Part shown: one piece after another, positions 22,335 to 32,662 of the stretch | How the letters are laid out: the number at the start of each line of letters is the position of its first letter | Numbering within the stretch: position 1 is the stretch's first letter | DNA from: Macrothele yani | Lineage: Eukaryota; Arthropoda; Arachnida; Araneae; Macrothelidae | Reading direction: 5' to 3' | Length of the DNA stretch: 64,000 nucleotides | Assembly (NCBI GenBank): GCA_039090855.1 | Contig: CM077034.1 | Coordinates: 227,256,701 to 227,320,700, forward strand | Notes under the pieces: model-generated | What the model saw: only the letters and a program-made list of their open reading frames with translations | Told to the model about the DNA's origin: nothing | Databases searched by the model: none | Translations under genes and position numbers: made by a program

Positions 22335-23347
22335 AATCAATATCATCATCATCATCATTGTCAATCCACTGCTGGACGAAGGTCTCCCCAAGTTTCCTCC
22401 ACAACAGTCTGTCTTGTGCCAGTCTCCTCCATGTCACTCCCGCATACTTTCGAATTTCATCCACCCATCTCCCATGTGGTCTTCTTCTGGGTCTTTTCCT
22501 GTCCCTTGGAATCCAATCTAAAATTTCGGCTGTGTCTGTCCTGGCAGTATGTCCAGCCCGTTGCCATTTCAGGGATTTAACTCTGATCATGATGTCTCAT
22601 CATTTTTCGGATCCACGAGTTCCTCTTCTTATCTCTCCTGGTGACACCAAGCATGCACCTCTCCATGCTTCTTTGAGTTGTCTGCAGCCTTTGTATGTCT
22701 CTTTTAGTTAAGGTCCACGTCTCTGCACCATACGTAAGCACTGGAAGGATGCATTGATCAAACACTTTTCTTTTAAGACATAATGACGTATTGCTCTTGA
22801 AAATTATGCTGTTTCTTCCAAAAGCTCTCCCGGCAAGTTTTGTACGCTGATTAATTTCTTCATCAATGTGACCCTCACTTGATATCTGCTGTCCAAGATA
22901 ATCGTACGTGTCTGTTATCACCAGCTTTTCTCCATCAATCGATAAATCTTCATTTCTTGTAAAAGCATTGAACATCACTTTTGTCTCCTGAAAGTTCATT
23001 TTTAATCCCACTTCTTTACTCTTGTCAGCAAGTTCCTGGATCATACTCTGCAGCTCTGATGGGGTAGTTGCGAAAATGACTACGTCATCAGCAAAACGAA
23101 GGTGGGTTAGATAATCTCCATTAATCTTTATCCCTTTGTTTTCCCAGTTCAGTGATTTAAAGACATTTTCCAATGTGGCATGAAAGAGCTTCGGAGATAT
23201 GGTGTCACCTTGTCTCACTCCCTTTCCAATTTTTATGTGTGTTGTATTTTCAAACAGCCGAATCTTTGCACTTGCATTTTCATAGATATTGTTAATACTC
23301 CACAACTTAATCAATATACTGCTAGTTAAATACAATTTGAAAGACAT
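22335..23347 (-). pseudogene. LINE-B: RTE/BovB-like retrotransposon, RT and C-terminus
   Basis: From 23347 the minus strand encodes KIGKGVRQGDTISPKLFHA, then LRFADDVVIFATTPSEL (catalytic FADD), LKMNFQETKVMFNAF, DYLGQQISSEG and VLTYGAETWTLTKRD. After a frame change near 22580 it continues SLKWQRAGHTAR, DWIPRDRKRPRRRPHGRW and the terminal WRKLGETFVQQW. These blocks in this order are typical of RTE-clade elements. The element ends in an ATG/ATC microsatellite (22345-22358), a usual 3' end. The endonuclease half is missing. Confidence 0.9.
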
Positions 23348-23508
23348 GTCCTGCTCTGTATTTCAGAAATACTTGTTAAAGAAACCCAATCTACTGAAGA
23401 AATTCTTTTCCAGTGAAAAATATAAGTAAAAATGTCTAGCGGACTAAAATATGTCTTTCTTTTTTAAAGTTAACTTTCAAACTGTAAAATTTAAGTATTG
23501 AATATATA

Positions 23509-23578
23509 CAGGGTGTCCCGGAACTCCGTGTAGAAACTTGGAGGGGAGGTAGAGAACAGCGTTAGGAACCAGAATTAG
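23509..23578. mobile_element. Tc1/mariner-superfamily terminal fragment
   Basis: cagggtgtcccggaactccg after a TA resembles the ends of mariner-like elements that start CAGGGTGTCCC. Only ~70 bp remain before the SINE-1 array. No matching partner end was seen. Confidence 0.5.
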
Positions 23579-25533
23579 GCCGCCACGGTGGCACAGTGGT
23601 CTAAGGCGTTGGCTTCTGATCATTCGTCTGTAAGGGGTCCGGGTTCGAATCCCGGTCAGGCATGGATGTTGTGTTTGTCTTACGGCACTGGCTCTCTCCC
23701 TTCCCTGGAACCAGTGGCCCTAAATCAGGGACGGGCAACTGCTTATAGCCCATTGAGTTGCTCACGGTGGTTGTTAAACCTCCAATCAATAAAAATAAAT
23801 AAATATTCGTCCGAACGGGGTCCGGGTTCGAATCCCGGTGAGGCATGGATGTTGTGTTTGTCTTACGGCACTGGCTCTCTCCTTTCCCTGGAACCAGTGG
23901 CCCTAAATCAGGGACGGGCAACTGCTTATAGCCCATTGAGTTGCTCACGGTGGTCGGTAAACCTCCAATCAAAAAAAATAAATAAATATTCGTCCGAACG
24001 GGGTCCGGGTTCGAATCCCGGTGAGGCATGGATGTTGTGTTTGTCTTACGGCACTGGCTCTCTCCCTTCCCTGGAACCAGTGGCCCTAAATCAGGGACAG
24101 GCAACTGCTTATAGCCCATTGAGTTGCTCACGGTGGTCGTTAAACCTCCAATCAAAAAAAATAAATAAATATTCATCCGAACGGGGTCCGGGTTCGAATC
24201 CCGGTGAGGCATGGATGTTGTGTTTGTCTTACGGCACTGGCTCTCTCCCATCCCTGGAACCAGTGGCCCTAAATCAGGGACGGGCAACTGCTTATAGCCC
24301 ATTGAGTTGCTCACGGTGGTCGGTAAACCTCCAATCAAAAAAAATAAATAAATATTCGTCCGAACGGGGTCCGGGTTCGAATCCCGATGAGGCATGGATG
24401 TTGTGTTTGTCTTACGGCACTGGCTCTCTCCCTTCCCTGGAACCAGTGGCCCTAAATCAGGGACGGGCAACTGCTTATAGCCCATTGAGTTGCTCACGGT
24501 GGTCGTTAAACCTCCAATCAAAAAAAATAAATAAATATTCGTCCGAACGGGGTCCGGGTTCGAATCCCGGTGAGGCATGGATGTTGTGTTTGTCTTACAG
24601 CACTGGCTCTCTCCCTTCCCTGGAACCAGTGGCCCTAAATCAGGGACGGGCAACTGCTTGTAGCCCATTGAGTTGCTCACGGTGGTCGTTAAACCTCCAA
24701 TCAAAAAAATAAATAAATATTCGTCCGAACGGGGTCCGGGTTCGAATCCAGGTGAGGCATGGATGTTGTGTTTGTCTTACGGCACTGGCTCTCTCCCATC
24801 CCTGGAACCAGTGGCCCTAAATCAGGGACGGGCAACTGCTTATAGCCCATTGAGTTGCTCACGGTGGTCGGTAAACCTCCAATCAAAAAAAATAAATAAA
24901 TATTCGTCCGAACGGGGTCCGGGTTCGAATCCCGATGAGGCATGGATGTTGTGTTTGTCTTACGGCACTGGCTCTCTCCTTCCCTGGAACCAGTGGCCCT
25001 AAATCAGGGACGGGCAACTGCTTATAGCCCATTGAGTTGCTCACGGTGGTCGTTAAACCTCCAATCAAAAAAAATAAATAAATATTCGTCCGAACGGGGT
25101 CCGGGTTCGAATCCCGGTGAGGCATGGATGTTGTGTTTGTCTTACAGCACTGGCTCTCTCCCTTCCCTGGAACCAGTGGCCCTAAATCAGGGACGGGCAA
25201 CTGCTTATAGCCCATTGAGTTGCTCACGGTGGTCGTTAAACCTCCAATCAATCAATGGATGTTGTGTTTGTCTTACGGCACTGGCTCTCTCCCTTCCCTG
25301 GAACCAGTGACCCTAAATTAGGGACGGGCGACTGCTTATAGCCCATTGAGTTGCTCACGGTGGTCGTTAAACCTACAATCAATCAATGGATGTTGTGTTT
25401 GTCTTACGGCACTGGCTCTCTCCCTTCCCTGGAACCAGTGACCCTAAATTAGGGACGGGCGACTGCTTATAGCCCATTGAGTTGCTCACGGTGGTCGTTA
25501 AACCTCCACTCAAAAAAAAAAAAAAAAAAAAAA
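23579..25533 (+). repeat. SINE-1 array with ~183-bp head-truncated units
   Basis: One full SINE-1 (from 23579) is followed by eight units that begin ATTCGTCCGAACGGGGTCCG, i.e. lack the 5' half of the tRNA-like head and box A, and end AAAAAAATAAATAAAT. Unit starts are near 23803, 23987, 24171, 24353, 24536, 24718, 24901 and 25083. Two body-only units (~126 bp) and an A25 run close the array. All members share CCCTAAATCAGGGAC where other SINE-1 copies have TTAGGGAC, so the array expanded from one founder. Confidence 0.94.
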
Positions 25534-25790
25534 ATGCATATGCTGAGTTTGCTTAGGATACAAACTGATCATTTTGGACTGTGCACATAAAAGTTTTCCA
25601 TAAATATTCTAACTTACATATTCTGTGGAGAAATAAATTGCTCTGACATAAGTAAAGCAATTATGAATTTATAATCAAACAACTTAAAAACAATTTTTGT
25701 TTACATTTTCCTTTTACACAGAATAAAATCTAAAAACACACACATATACTTACATACATATCACTAAGCTCTTCTCTGATATTCAGAGGT
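25534..25790. other. AT-rich spacer
   Basis: No recognisable gene or repeat. Confidence 0.45.
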
Positions 25791-26990
25791 TAAGCTCCAC
25801 AAATAAATACTAACTACCAGATAATTTCTACTTACTGTTGCCATATCAAACTTCTCTATTTGCAGCAATCATGACACACAACTCGAGCTTCACTGACATC
25901 CATCACATGCTGTGATCTTCTATACTTCATACTCATAATCTTTTTCTCACGCAGACACTCCTGAATCTGATAATTCCATGACTTTCTTGGCCTTCCTCTG
26001 CCTTTCCTTCCTGCCACTTGGGCTGAAAAGATCTTCTTACTAAGCATCTCATCACTCATTCTTTCAACATGGCCAAACCACCGAAGCATTCTGGTCTCCA
26101 CCTTGCTAACAACATTTTGCTTCACATTACACAACACATTTTCATTCCTCACACAACTTGGGTTTCACTGATATCCATTACACGCCGTACACAAGATCTT
26201 TTATACTTCATACTCATAATCTTTTTCTCATGCAGACACTCCTGAATCTGATCCATCCATGTCTTCCTTGGTCTTCCTCTGCCTTTCCTTCCTGCCACTT
26301 GGGCTAAAAGATTTTCTTAGTAAGCATCTCATCACTCATTCTTTCAACATGGCCAAACCACCGAAGCATATTGGTCTCCACCTTGCTGACAACATTTTGC
26401 TTCACATCACACAACTGCAATACATCTTCATTCCTCACACAATCAGACCGTGTCGTGCCACAAACCCCACGTAAGTAACGCATTTCTCCAGCACACAAAT
26501 GACTCCCATGTTTCTTCTGCAGTACCCAGGTTTCACTGCCATACATCAGAGTAGGAACAATTACTGTTTCATACACAGCCATGCGGGACTCTCTAGAGAA
26601 CCCATCATTCCTGTGAAAACCTCACAGAGCAGCTATGACTTTCAAAGAAGAATTCACTCGCCTACTGATTTCACCATCCAACTTATTCTCTCTGTCAAAC
26701 ATGCTTCCTAAATACACAAACTCTTTGACTTGGTCAATCACAGTGCCATTTGGATTTACATTACATTCAGTGCTACCAGTTCCTCTCTCAAACACCATAA
26801 CTTTGGTTTTTCCCTTATTTATACTCAGTTTGAATTTCATGCAAACTTCGTGTATCCGAGTCAACATACTCTGCAACTCACTTTTGCTCTCTGCCAACAG
26901 GACAGTGTCATCAGCATACAGCAATCTGCACACACGGATATCACCAAGACGTAAACCAGTATTATCTATTTTGGTATCTAAAAACAACTT
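25791..26990 (-). pseudogene. LINE-A fragment, RT 3' half plus duplicated 3' end
   Basis: The minus strand from 26987 reads CRLLYADDTVLLAESKSEL, KLSINKGKTKVMVFERG, VYLGSMFDRENKLDG, then in the next frame MYGSETWVLQKKHGSHLCAG and RWFGHVERMSDEMLTKKIF. A second copy of the 3' end (VETRMLRWFGHVERM ... RGRPRKSWNYQIQECL) follows at 25856-26152. This copy keeps the YADD motif in frame with the thumb segment, unlike the 9 kb copy. Confidence 0.9.
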
Positions 26991-27073
26991 AACCTGTTTT
27001 ATAAAAGTATAGATTAATGAATTCTAAAAGTACATTATTTTTTTGAGAAACCACATCAATTTTGTCATTTTTA

Positions 27074-27300
27074 TCAGCCTACATTAGCACAATCAGACTT
27101 TCTTTTACACTTTTCATTTTTAATAAGTTCTGGAATCTCTATAATTTTTTTAATGTCACAATGTTCTTTGGTATTTTCTTTTTTTGTAGTCATACAGTTC
27201 TCAACAGTGCTACTAGATTTTTCACTACTACTTTGCATATCCTTTTTGTATTTGTCCCAACTATTTACCATACTTTGGACCGGTTGTACTCGCTCTGTAT
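27074..27300 (-). other. Unexplained coding-like ORF segment
   Basis: The minus strand gives a hydrophilic stretch (NSWDKYKKDMQSSSEKSSST, then KKENTKEHCDIKKIIEIPEL and KNEKCKRKSDCANVG) without stops. It resembles disordered nuclear protein sequence but matches no family I recognise. It lies between PHRF1-like exons 28802-28999 and 17191-17402, which already join in phase, and no acceptor in a fitting phase is visible. It may be chance or an unrelated exon. Confidence 0.25.
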
Positions 27301-28100
27301 CATTGTCCTTCGTGAGCGTGATCAACGAATGCTTGTCGATAAGCGACCGGTTCCACTCGCTCTGTATCATTGTCCTTCGTGCGCGTGATCCACGAATGCC
27401 CGTCGATAAGCGACCGGTTGCACTCGCTCTGTATCATTGTCCTTCGTGCGCGTGTCAACGAATGCTCGTCGATAAGCGACCGGTTGCACTCGCTCTGTAT
27501 CATTGTCCTTCGTGCGCGTGATCAAAGAATGCTCGTCTATAAGCGACCGGTTGCACTTGCTCCGTATCATCGTCCTTCGTGCGCGTGATCAACGAATGCT
27601 CGTGGATAAGCGACCGGTTGCACTCGCTCTGTATCATTGTCCTTCGTGCGCGTGATCAACGAATGCTCGTGGATAAGCGACCGGTTGCACTCGCTCTGTA
27701 TCATTGTCCTTCGTGCGCGTGATCAACGAATGCTCGTCGATAAGCGACCGGTTGCACTCGCTCTGTATCATTGTCCTTCGTGCGCGTGATCAAAGAATGC
27801 TCGTCTATAAGCGACCGGTTGCACTTGCTCCGTATCATCGTCCTTCGTGCGCGTGATCAACGAATGTTCGTGGATAAGCGACCGGTTGCACTCGCTCTGT
27901 ATCATTGTCCTTCGTGCGCGTGATCACAACGAATGCTCGTCGATAAGCGACCGGTTGCACTCGCTCTGTATCATTGTCCTTCGTGCGCGTGATCAACGAA
28001 TGCTCGTCGATAAGCGACCGGTTGCACTCGCTCTGTATCATTGTCCTTTGTGCGCGTGATCAATGAAGGCTCAACGAATGCTCTTCGATAAGCGCATTAT
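27278..28100 (+). repeat. 67-bp minisatellite, ~12 copies
   Basis: The unit contains GATCAACGAATGCTCGTCGA, TAAGCGACCGGTTGCACTCG and CTCTGTATCATTGTCCTTCG plus TGCGCGT. It repeats with 66-69-bp spacing. It is GC- and CpG-rich relative to the AT-rich surroundings. Antisense and sense ORFs across it are by-products of the repeat. Confidence 0.95.
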
Positions 28101-28801
28101 TTCTAGATTACGGGATTAAAATTTTGGATTTTTTTTTTTACTTTTACAAACTGGTGTATCCTGCAAAAACCATAAATTCCTTTCCTTTGAATTAAAAGTC
28201 TAAGAATAATTTTAACAGACACGAAATATGCATCGCAGGAAGGAGGGGATACGATTACGAAAAAGATCTGAATTTCATCCTGAAAGATGAAATTCCATCC
28301 TCAAACAGAAAACGAATCCCCCTCACTACCCCCCCCCATCCCATTTCTGTTCAATAGTGCATTGATTTCGAGAATGCCCCAAATGATAACTGAAATGGCG
28401 GAATTCCCTCGAATTTACTGAAGAATCAAATGCCTGAAGACGGCGAGAAAATTGTCGGCCCGTCTTAACTTCCGCTTTGCAGGTCGTTGCCCTCAGTTTC
28501 ATGCTGAAATATAAACATTCATGCAATAAAATCACATTTAACAACAATACTGGGTAAAAGCAACATCGTGAGAAAAAGAAATTAACGATTATGGGAAAAA
28601 TCTTTTCTTCCGTATTCGGAAGTTTTGGAAGGCAAAATACTGTTCCCAGATGGGAGAAACAAGCCCCCCCCCCCCCCCCATTAATCCCAAGCAAAACTTC
28701 TCTTCATTTTTGCATCGATCTCGAAAATGACCCAAATGGGGGCGGCATTCCGTGAATCCGCGGAAGAATCTCATGTATCATCATATCAATTGAAAATTCA
28801 C
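28101..28801. repeat. Intron with diverged member of the 30.7-32.3 kb repeat family
   Basis: 28310-28790 contains two weakly similar blocks with AAGTTTTGGAAGG, TTTGCATCGATCTCGAAAA and CCGCGGAAGAATCTCATG. The same blocks recur at 31.7-32.3 kb. A C-run lies at 28664-28679. 28101-28310 shows nothing recognisable. Confidence 0.6.
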
Positions 28802-28999
28802 CTTCTTTGATTTGCGAGTTTTTCGCCTCTTTCCTTTCCTACGCCTTCTGGCTGGAGATTTGGTTTTGCTTTTTGACTTAGTCCTACCGGAGGAAGTGGC
28901 CTTTGTCCTTGCCTTTGTAGTTTTGCTTTTTGGGCTTTTACGGGATGTCTTTCTTCTTGTTCTCCGCCTCTTTGCTGGAGACCTTGCAGGGCTGCGGAC
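28802..28999 (-). CDS. PHRF1: PHRF1-like gene, Lys/Arg-rich exon
   Basis: The exon starts after ctaattag and ends AAGAAG/GTGAAT, exactly 198 nt (66 codons, phase 0 at both ends). It encodes VRSPARSPAKRRRTRRK, a Ser/Thr/Lys/Arg linker, and SPARRRRKGKRRKTRKSKK. Vertebrate PHRF1 has a very similar basic tract (TPARRKRKTRRRKK-like) between the PHD region and the LGL block, and both flanking exons found here are in the expected order. Basic tracts of this kind usually give nuclear localisation. The two other reading frames are also open over parts of it, so frame choice rests on splice phase and on the PHRF1 match. Confidence 0.8.
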
Positions 29000-29473
29000 C
29001 TAATTAGCAAACATACATAAAAAATAATCTTACTTCCTACACCCAACAGCATGAGAAATAATGAAAAGGAACATCCGAAATCTACTTAACATTATAACAA
29101 TTGACAAATACGTTAAAGCATTTCTGTAAAAATCGATGTGTTCAAGTTAAGTAAATAGTACGTAACAAAGCTATGACGCTTATATTCATACAAGAGCCTG
29201 ACAAACAGAAAAAAAAAAAAAACTGAACTTTTTAACCTGGTGAAAAACTGGAATGTGTGGTGAGAAAGTGTGAATATAATGCAGCATGAGCAAGGTGGAA
29301 TTCTTCACTCTAATTCATGTAAACATTAAACTGAAGTCCACCAATGTACGCTATCTACCAACAAGCAATAGGACACCCCTGCAATCGACGATATCTGTGG
29401 TCCTGATACACGTCACGGCCGCCGCCGTTAAATATCGTTGTGGGAAACAACAACGCAACCAGTCGCATGCAAG
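29000..29473 (-). other. Intron sequence, with the 5' flank of a Tc1 relic
   Basis: 29000-29280 shows nothing recognisable. 29340-29473 probably belongs to the Tc1-5 relic that follows, since it leads directly into its start codon. Confidence 0.4.
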
Positions 29474-29929
29474 ATGCCACGCAGTTCGGAGCTCTCTGAT
29501 TTCGAGAAAGGTGTAAATGGACGATGTCATCGCTCTATCCACGTTATTTTATAAACAGCGCATAGCGACTGAAAAATTGTATTCCGGCACTGCTGGGATC
29601 GAACCCCAGAACGTAAATTCGAACGCACTCGACTAGTTATCGAGAGTTCTGGGGTTCGATCCCAGCGGTGCCGGTATACAATTTTTCAGTCGCTATGCGC
29701 TGTTTAAAAATAACTTAGAAAGAGCGATGACATCGTCCATTTACATTATCTCCACGTATTTAATATATATTAACCATTTCTATCGCCCTTTGAATTTATC
29801 AGCTGCAATTAAATAGCTGTTGCGTTAAAATACCACCAGATGACGACATCTCAGTTGCTGAGACCATCAATACGTATTCGTGTAGTCAGATGCTGACTGA
29901 TAAAACCACGCAGGGCGCTGAGAATTGTT

Positions 29930-30001
29930 GGCGCCGTAGCGTAAATTCGAACGCACTCGACTAGTTATCGAGAGTTCTGGGGTTCGATCCCAGCGGTGCC
30001 G
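29930..30001 (+). pseudogene. tRNA-Thr(AGT)-like SINE-2 head
   Basis: Folds as a cloverleaf: acceptor GGCGCCG/CGGTGCC, D-stem GCGT/ACGC, anticodon stem CTCGA/TCGAG with loop CTAGTTA (anticodon AGT), T-arm with box B GGTTCGATCCC. Acceptor and T-arm are those of eukaryotic tRNA-Thr. The D-loop lacks the conserved GG and box A is degenerate, so I call it a SINE head and not a tRNA gene. Confidence 0.7.
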
Positions 30002-30257
30002 GAATACAATTTTTCAGTCGCTATGCGTTGTTTATAAAATAACGTGGATAGAGCGATGACATCGTCCATTTACATTATCTCCACGTATTTAATATATATT
30101 AACCATTTCTATCGCCCTTTGAATTTATCAGCTACAATTAAATAGCTGTTGCGTTAAATGCCACCAGAAGACGCCATCTCAGTTGCTGAGACCATCAATA
30201 CGTATTCGTGTAGTCAGATGCTGACTGATAAAACCACGCAGGGCGCTGAGAATTGTT

Positions 30258-30329
30258 GGCGCCGTAGCGTAAATTCGAACGCACTCGACTAGTTATCGAG
30301 AGTTCTGGGGTTCGATCCCAGCGGTGCCG
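30258..30329 (+). pseudogene. tRNA-Thr(AGT)-like SINE-2 head, second copy
   Basis: Identical in layout to the head at 29930, one 327/328-bp unit downstream. Confidence 0.7.
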
Positions 30330-30501
30330 GAATACAATTTTTCAGTCGCTATGCGCTGTTTAAAAAATAACGTGGAAAGAGCGATGACATCGTCCATTTA
30401 CATTATCTCCACGTATTTAATATATATTAACCATTTCTATCGAGAAAGGTGTAATCGTCGGGTATCACACAAATGGCCGATGACATATCCAGCGAGTTCA
30501 A

Positions 30502-30692
30502 TTCCGTTGATCTGGAGATCAATTCTAAGTTTTGGCAACAAAAATAGGAAAAATTCAAATGTAGAATCTGGCAACAATCTTAGTCCTCCATTGGCGTGAT
30601 GAAGACCTAAGATAAGGTCGAAAGCTTCCAACTTAAGAACTTTTTGTAAAAGTTTTCAGTTAACGTAACTAGCGTGATCAAGTTACCTTTCT
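30502..30692 (+). mobile_element. PLE-3 3' terminal fragment with hammerhead-like motif
   Basis: Matches the right arm of the 34.3-35.2 kb hairpin (ttgatctggagatcaattct to gtgatcaagttacctttctt). It holds the motif TGATGA...GGTCGAAAGCTT at 30597-30626. Confidence 0.8.
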
Positions 30693-31720
30693 TAGTTTTG
30701 AAAGTCGGAATTCCGCCCACCAACAGAAAACGACCCCATTTGAAACTGCAAAACAAGATTTATGGAATAAAATTATATTTAACAACACTACTGGGATGAA
30801 GAAACATCGCAAGAAAAACTCATTATGATTACGGGAGGAACTTTCACTCTGTCTATCTTCTGTTTCCGAAAGTTTTGAAAGTCGGAATTCCGCCCACCAA
30901 CAGAAAAACGACCCCATTTGATACTGCAAAACAAGATTTATGGAATAAAATTATATTTAACAACACTACTGGGATGAAGAAACATCGCAAGAAAAACTCA
31001 TTATGATTACGGGAGGAACTTTCACTCTGTCTATCTTCTGTTTCCAAAAGTTTTGAAAGTCGAATTCCGCCCACCAACAGAAAACGACCCCATTTGATAC
31101 TGCAAAACAAGATTTATGGAATAAAATTATATTTAACAACACTACTGGGATGAAGAAACATCGCAAGAAAAACTCATTATGATTACGGGAGGAACTTTCA
31201 CTCTGTCTATCTTCTGTTTCCGAAAGTTTTGAAAGTCGGAATTCCGCCCACCAACAGAAAACGACCCCATTTGATACTGCAAAACAAGATTTATGGAATA
31301 AAATTATATTTAACAACACTACTGGGATGAAGAAACATCGCAAGAAAAACTCATTATGATTACGGGAGGAACTATCACTCTGTCTATCTTCTGTTTCCGA
31401 AAGTTTTGAAAGTCGGAATTCCGCCCACCAACAGAAAACGACCCCATTTGATACTGCAAAACAAGATTTATGGAATAAAATTATATTTAACAACACTACT
31501 GGGATGAAGAAACATCGCAAGAAAAACTCATTATGATTACGGGAGGAACTTTCACTCTGTCTATCTTCTGTTTCCGAAAGTTTTGAAAGTCGGAATTCCG
31601 CCCACCAACAGAAAACGACCCCATTTGAAACTGCAAAACAAGATTTATGGAATAAAATAATATTTAACAACACTACTGGGTAGAAGATACATCGCCATGA
31701 AAAAGGATTACCATTACGGG
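30693..31720 (-). repeat. 177-bp tandem repeat, ~6 copies
   Basis: The unit contains TTTTGAAAGTCGGAATTCCG, CCCACCAACAGAAAACGACC and CATCGCAAGAAAAACTCATT. Starts at 30696, 30873, 31051, 31227, 31404 and 31581 are 176-178 bp apart. Because 177 is 59 codons, the minus strand stays open for up to 280 residues; the translation is a 59-residue repeat with no known domain and is probably not a protein. Confidence 0.92.
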
Positions 31721-32404
31721 AGAAACCTTCACTTTGTCTGACTTCCATTTCCGAAGGCTTTGGAAGTCGGAATTCCACCCACCGACGGAAAACGACCCCC
31801 ACCAGCAATCTCTCCCATTTCTGTTCAGTTCTGCATCGACCTCGGAAACCATCGAAATGACGACGGAGAAGGCAGAATTCTTCGAATCCGCTGAAGCATC
31901 TCGTACCTGAAGATCACAGGGATATTTTCGCGCCAACTTCCGTTTTCGGAATTTTCCTTCCATTTTTGAGCCGGAATGCTAATATTTAAGGAATTAAATT
32001 ATATTTAACAATAATACTGCGCAGAAGAAACATCATGAGAAAAAGAAATCACGATTACGGGGGGGGGGGTGTGTTACTCCTTTAACTAACTTCCGTTTTC
32101 GAAAGTTTTGAAAAACGAAACACCATCTCCAGACTCCCCCAATAATCCGCCAAAATTTCTCTTCGGTTTTGCATCGATCTCGAGAACATCCTAAATGATG
32201 GAAAAAAAGCGGAATTCCGCGAGTCCGCGGAAGAATCTCATGCATGAAGTTTACACGAAAACAACTTTCCGAGTTTAGTGCTGATTGTATTACACATTTT
32301 GCAAAATATCGACCTGTCTAAGTGCTCTAACGTACAATTGTTAAATAACAAATCTTTTACACAGAATGTTATTTATCGCGAGGTCTTATGAAAAACAGAA
32401 ATAA
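31721..32404. repeat. Diverged relatives of the 177-bp repeat; AT-rich flank
   Basis: Blocks at ~31700-31990 and ~32030-32260 repeat the GGAAGTCGGAATTCC, TTTGCATCGATCTCGAGAAC and CCGCGGAAGAATCTCATGC themes seen also at 28.3-28.8 kb. A G-run lies at 32060-32069. 32260-32404 is featureless. Confidence 0.6.
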
Positions 32405-32662
32405 ATAGCATAATTTTTAATTATTATATTTGCACTTTTAAGGTATTAAACCCCAGCAAAGTGCGCATAGTTTACGTGCAATTCATTAATGATATACGAT
32501 TAAAAATCACCAATCACTTACCCTAAAGATCATGGTAATTTCCATCCTCAAACACTTTCAAGCATGTCAATTATCGTAATGTTGTTTGTTGGCCTTTAAA
32601 GGTTTACAGACTCCTTGCTTGTGATTCCTTCTTCCGGGATGAAACATCATATTATTATTTAT

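Larger units (their letters stand above)
29517..30439 (+). mobile_element. SINE-2 cluster (tRNA-Thr-derived), one inverted and three direct units
   Basis: Units of ~327 bp carry a tRNA-like head, then caatttttcagtcgctatgc, a segment with cgtggaaagagcgatgacat, and a TAATATATATTAACC tail. Direct heads are at 29613 (5'-truncated), 29930 and 30258. The first 95 bp (29517-29612) are an inverted copy, so 29517-29745 can fold back. The whole cluster is flanked by a 15-bp target-site duplication. Confidence 0.88.
29474..30485 (+). pseudogene. Tc1-5 transposase N-terminus, split by a SINE-2 cluster
   Basis: ATG at 29474 gives MPRSSELSDFEKGV, the usual opening of one Tc1 transposase group. After the insertion the frame resumes at 30440 as EKGVIVGYHTNGR and then a stop. 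The 15-bp duplication tcgagaaaggtgtaa (29502-29516 and 30440-30454) shows the SINE-2 cluster landed inside the gene. Only ~25 codons of the transposase remain. Confidence 0.8.

Noticed and set aside
22333..22590. Aspartate-rich C-terminus (DDDDD) as an acidic protein motif
   Set aside because: It is the ATC/ATG microsatellite tail of LINE-B read through after the natural end near FVQQW.
23588..24712. 374- and 367-residue ORFs on opposite strands
   Set aside because: Both are translations of the 183-bp SINE-1 array (the unit length keeps frames open); repeats of the same ~61 residues with no protein character.
27074..27300. Extra PHRF1-like exon between 28802 and 17402
   Set aside because: The neighbouring exons already join phase 0 to phase 0, and the nearest upstream AG would put a stop in frame.
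27278..28100. CRISPR-like array or coding repeat
   Set aside because: Plain 67-bp tandem repeat without spacers; 67 is not a multiple of 3, so no continuous protein.
30966..31808. 280-residue minus-strand ORF as a membrane protein
   Set aside because: It is the 177-bp tandem repeat read in its only open frame; no start context, no family, and flanking diverged copies are full of stops.
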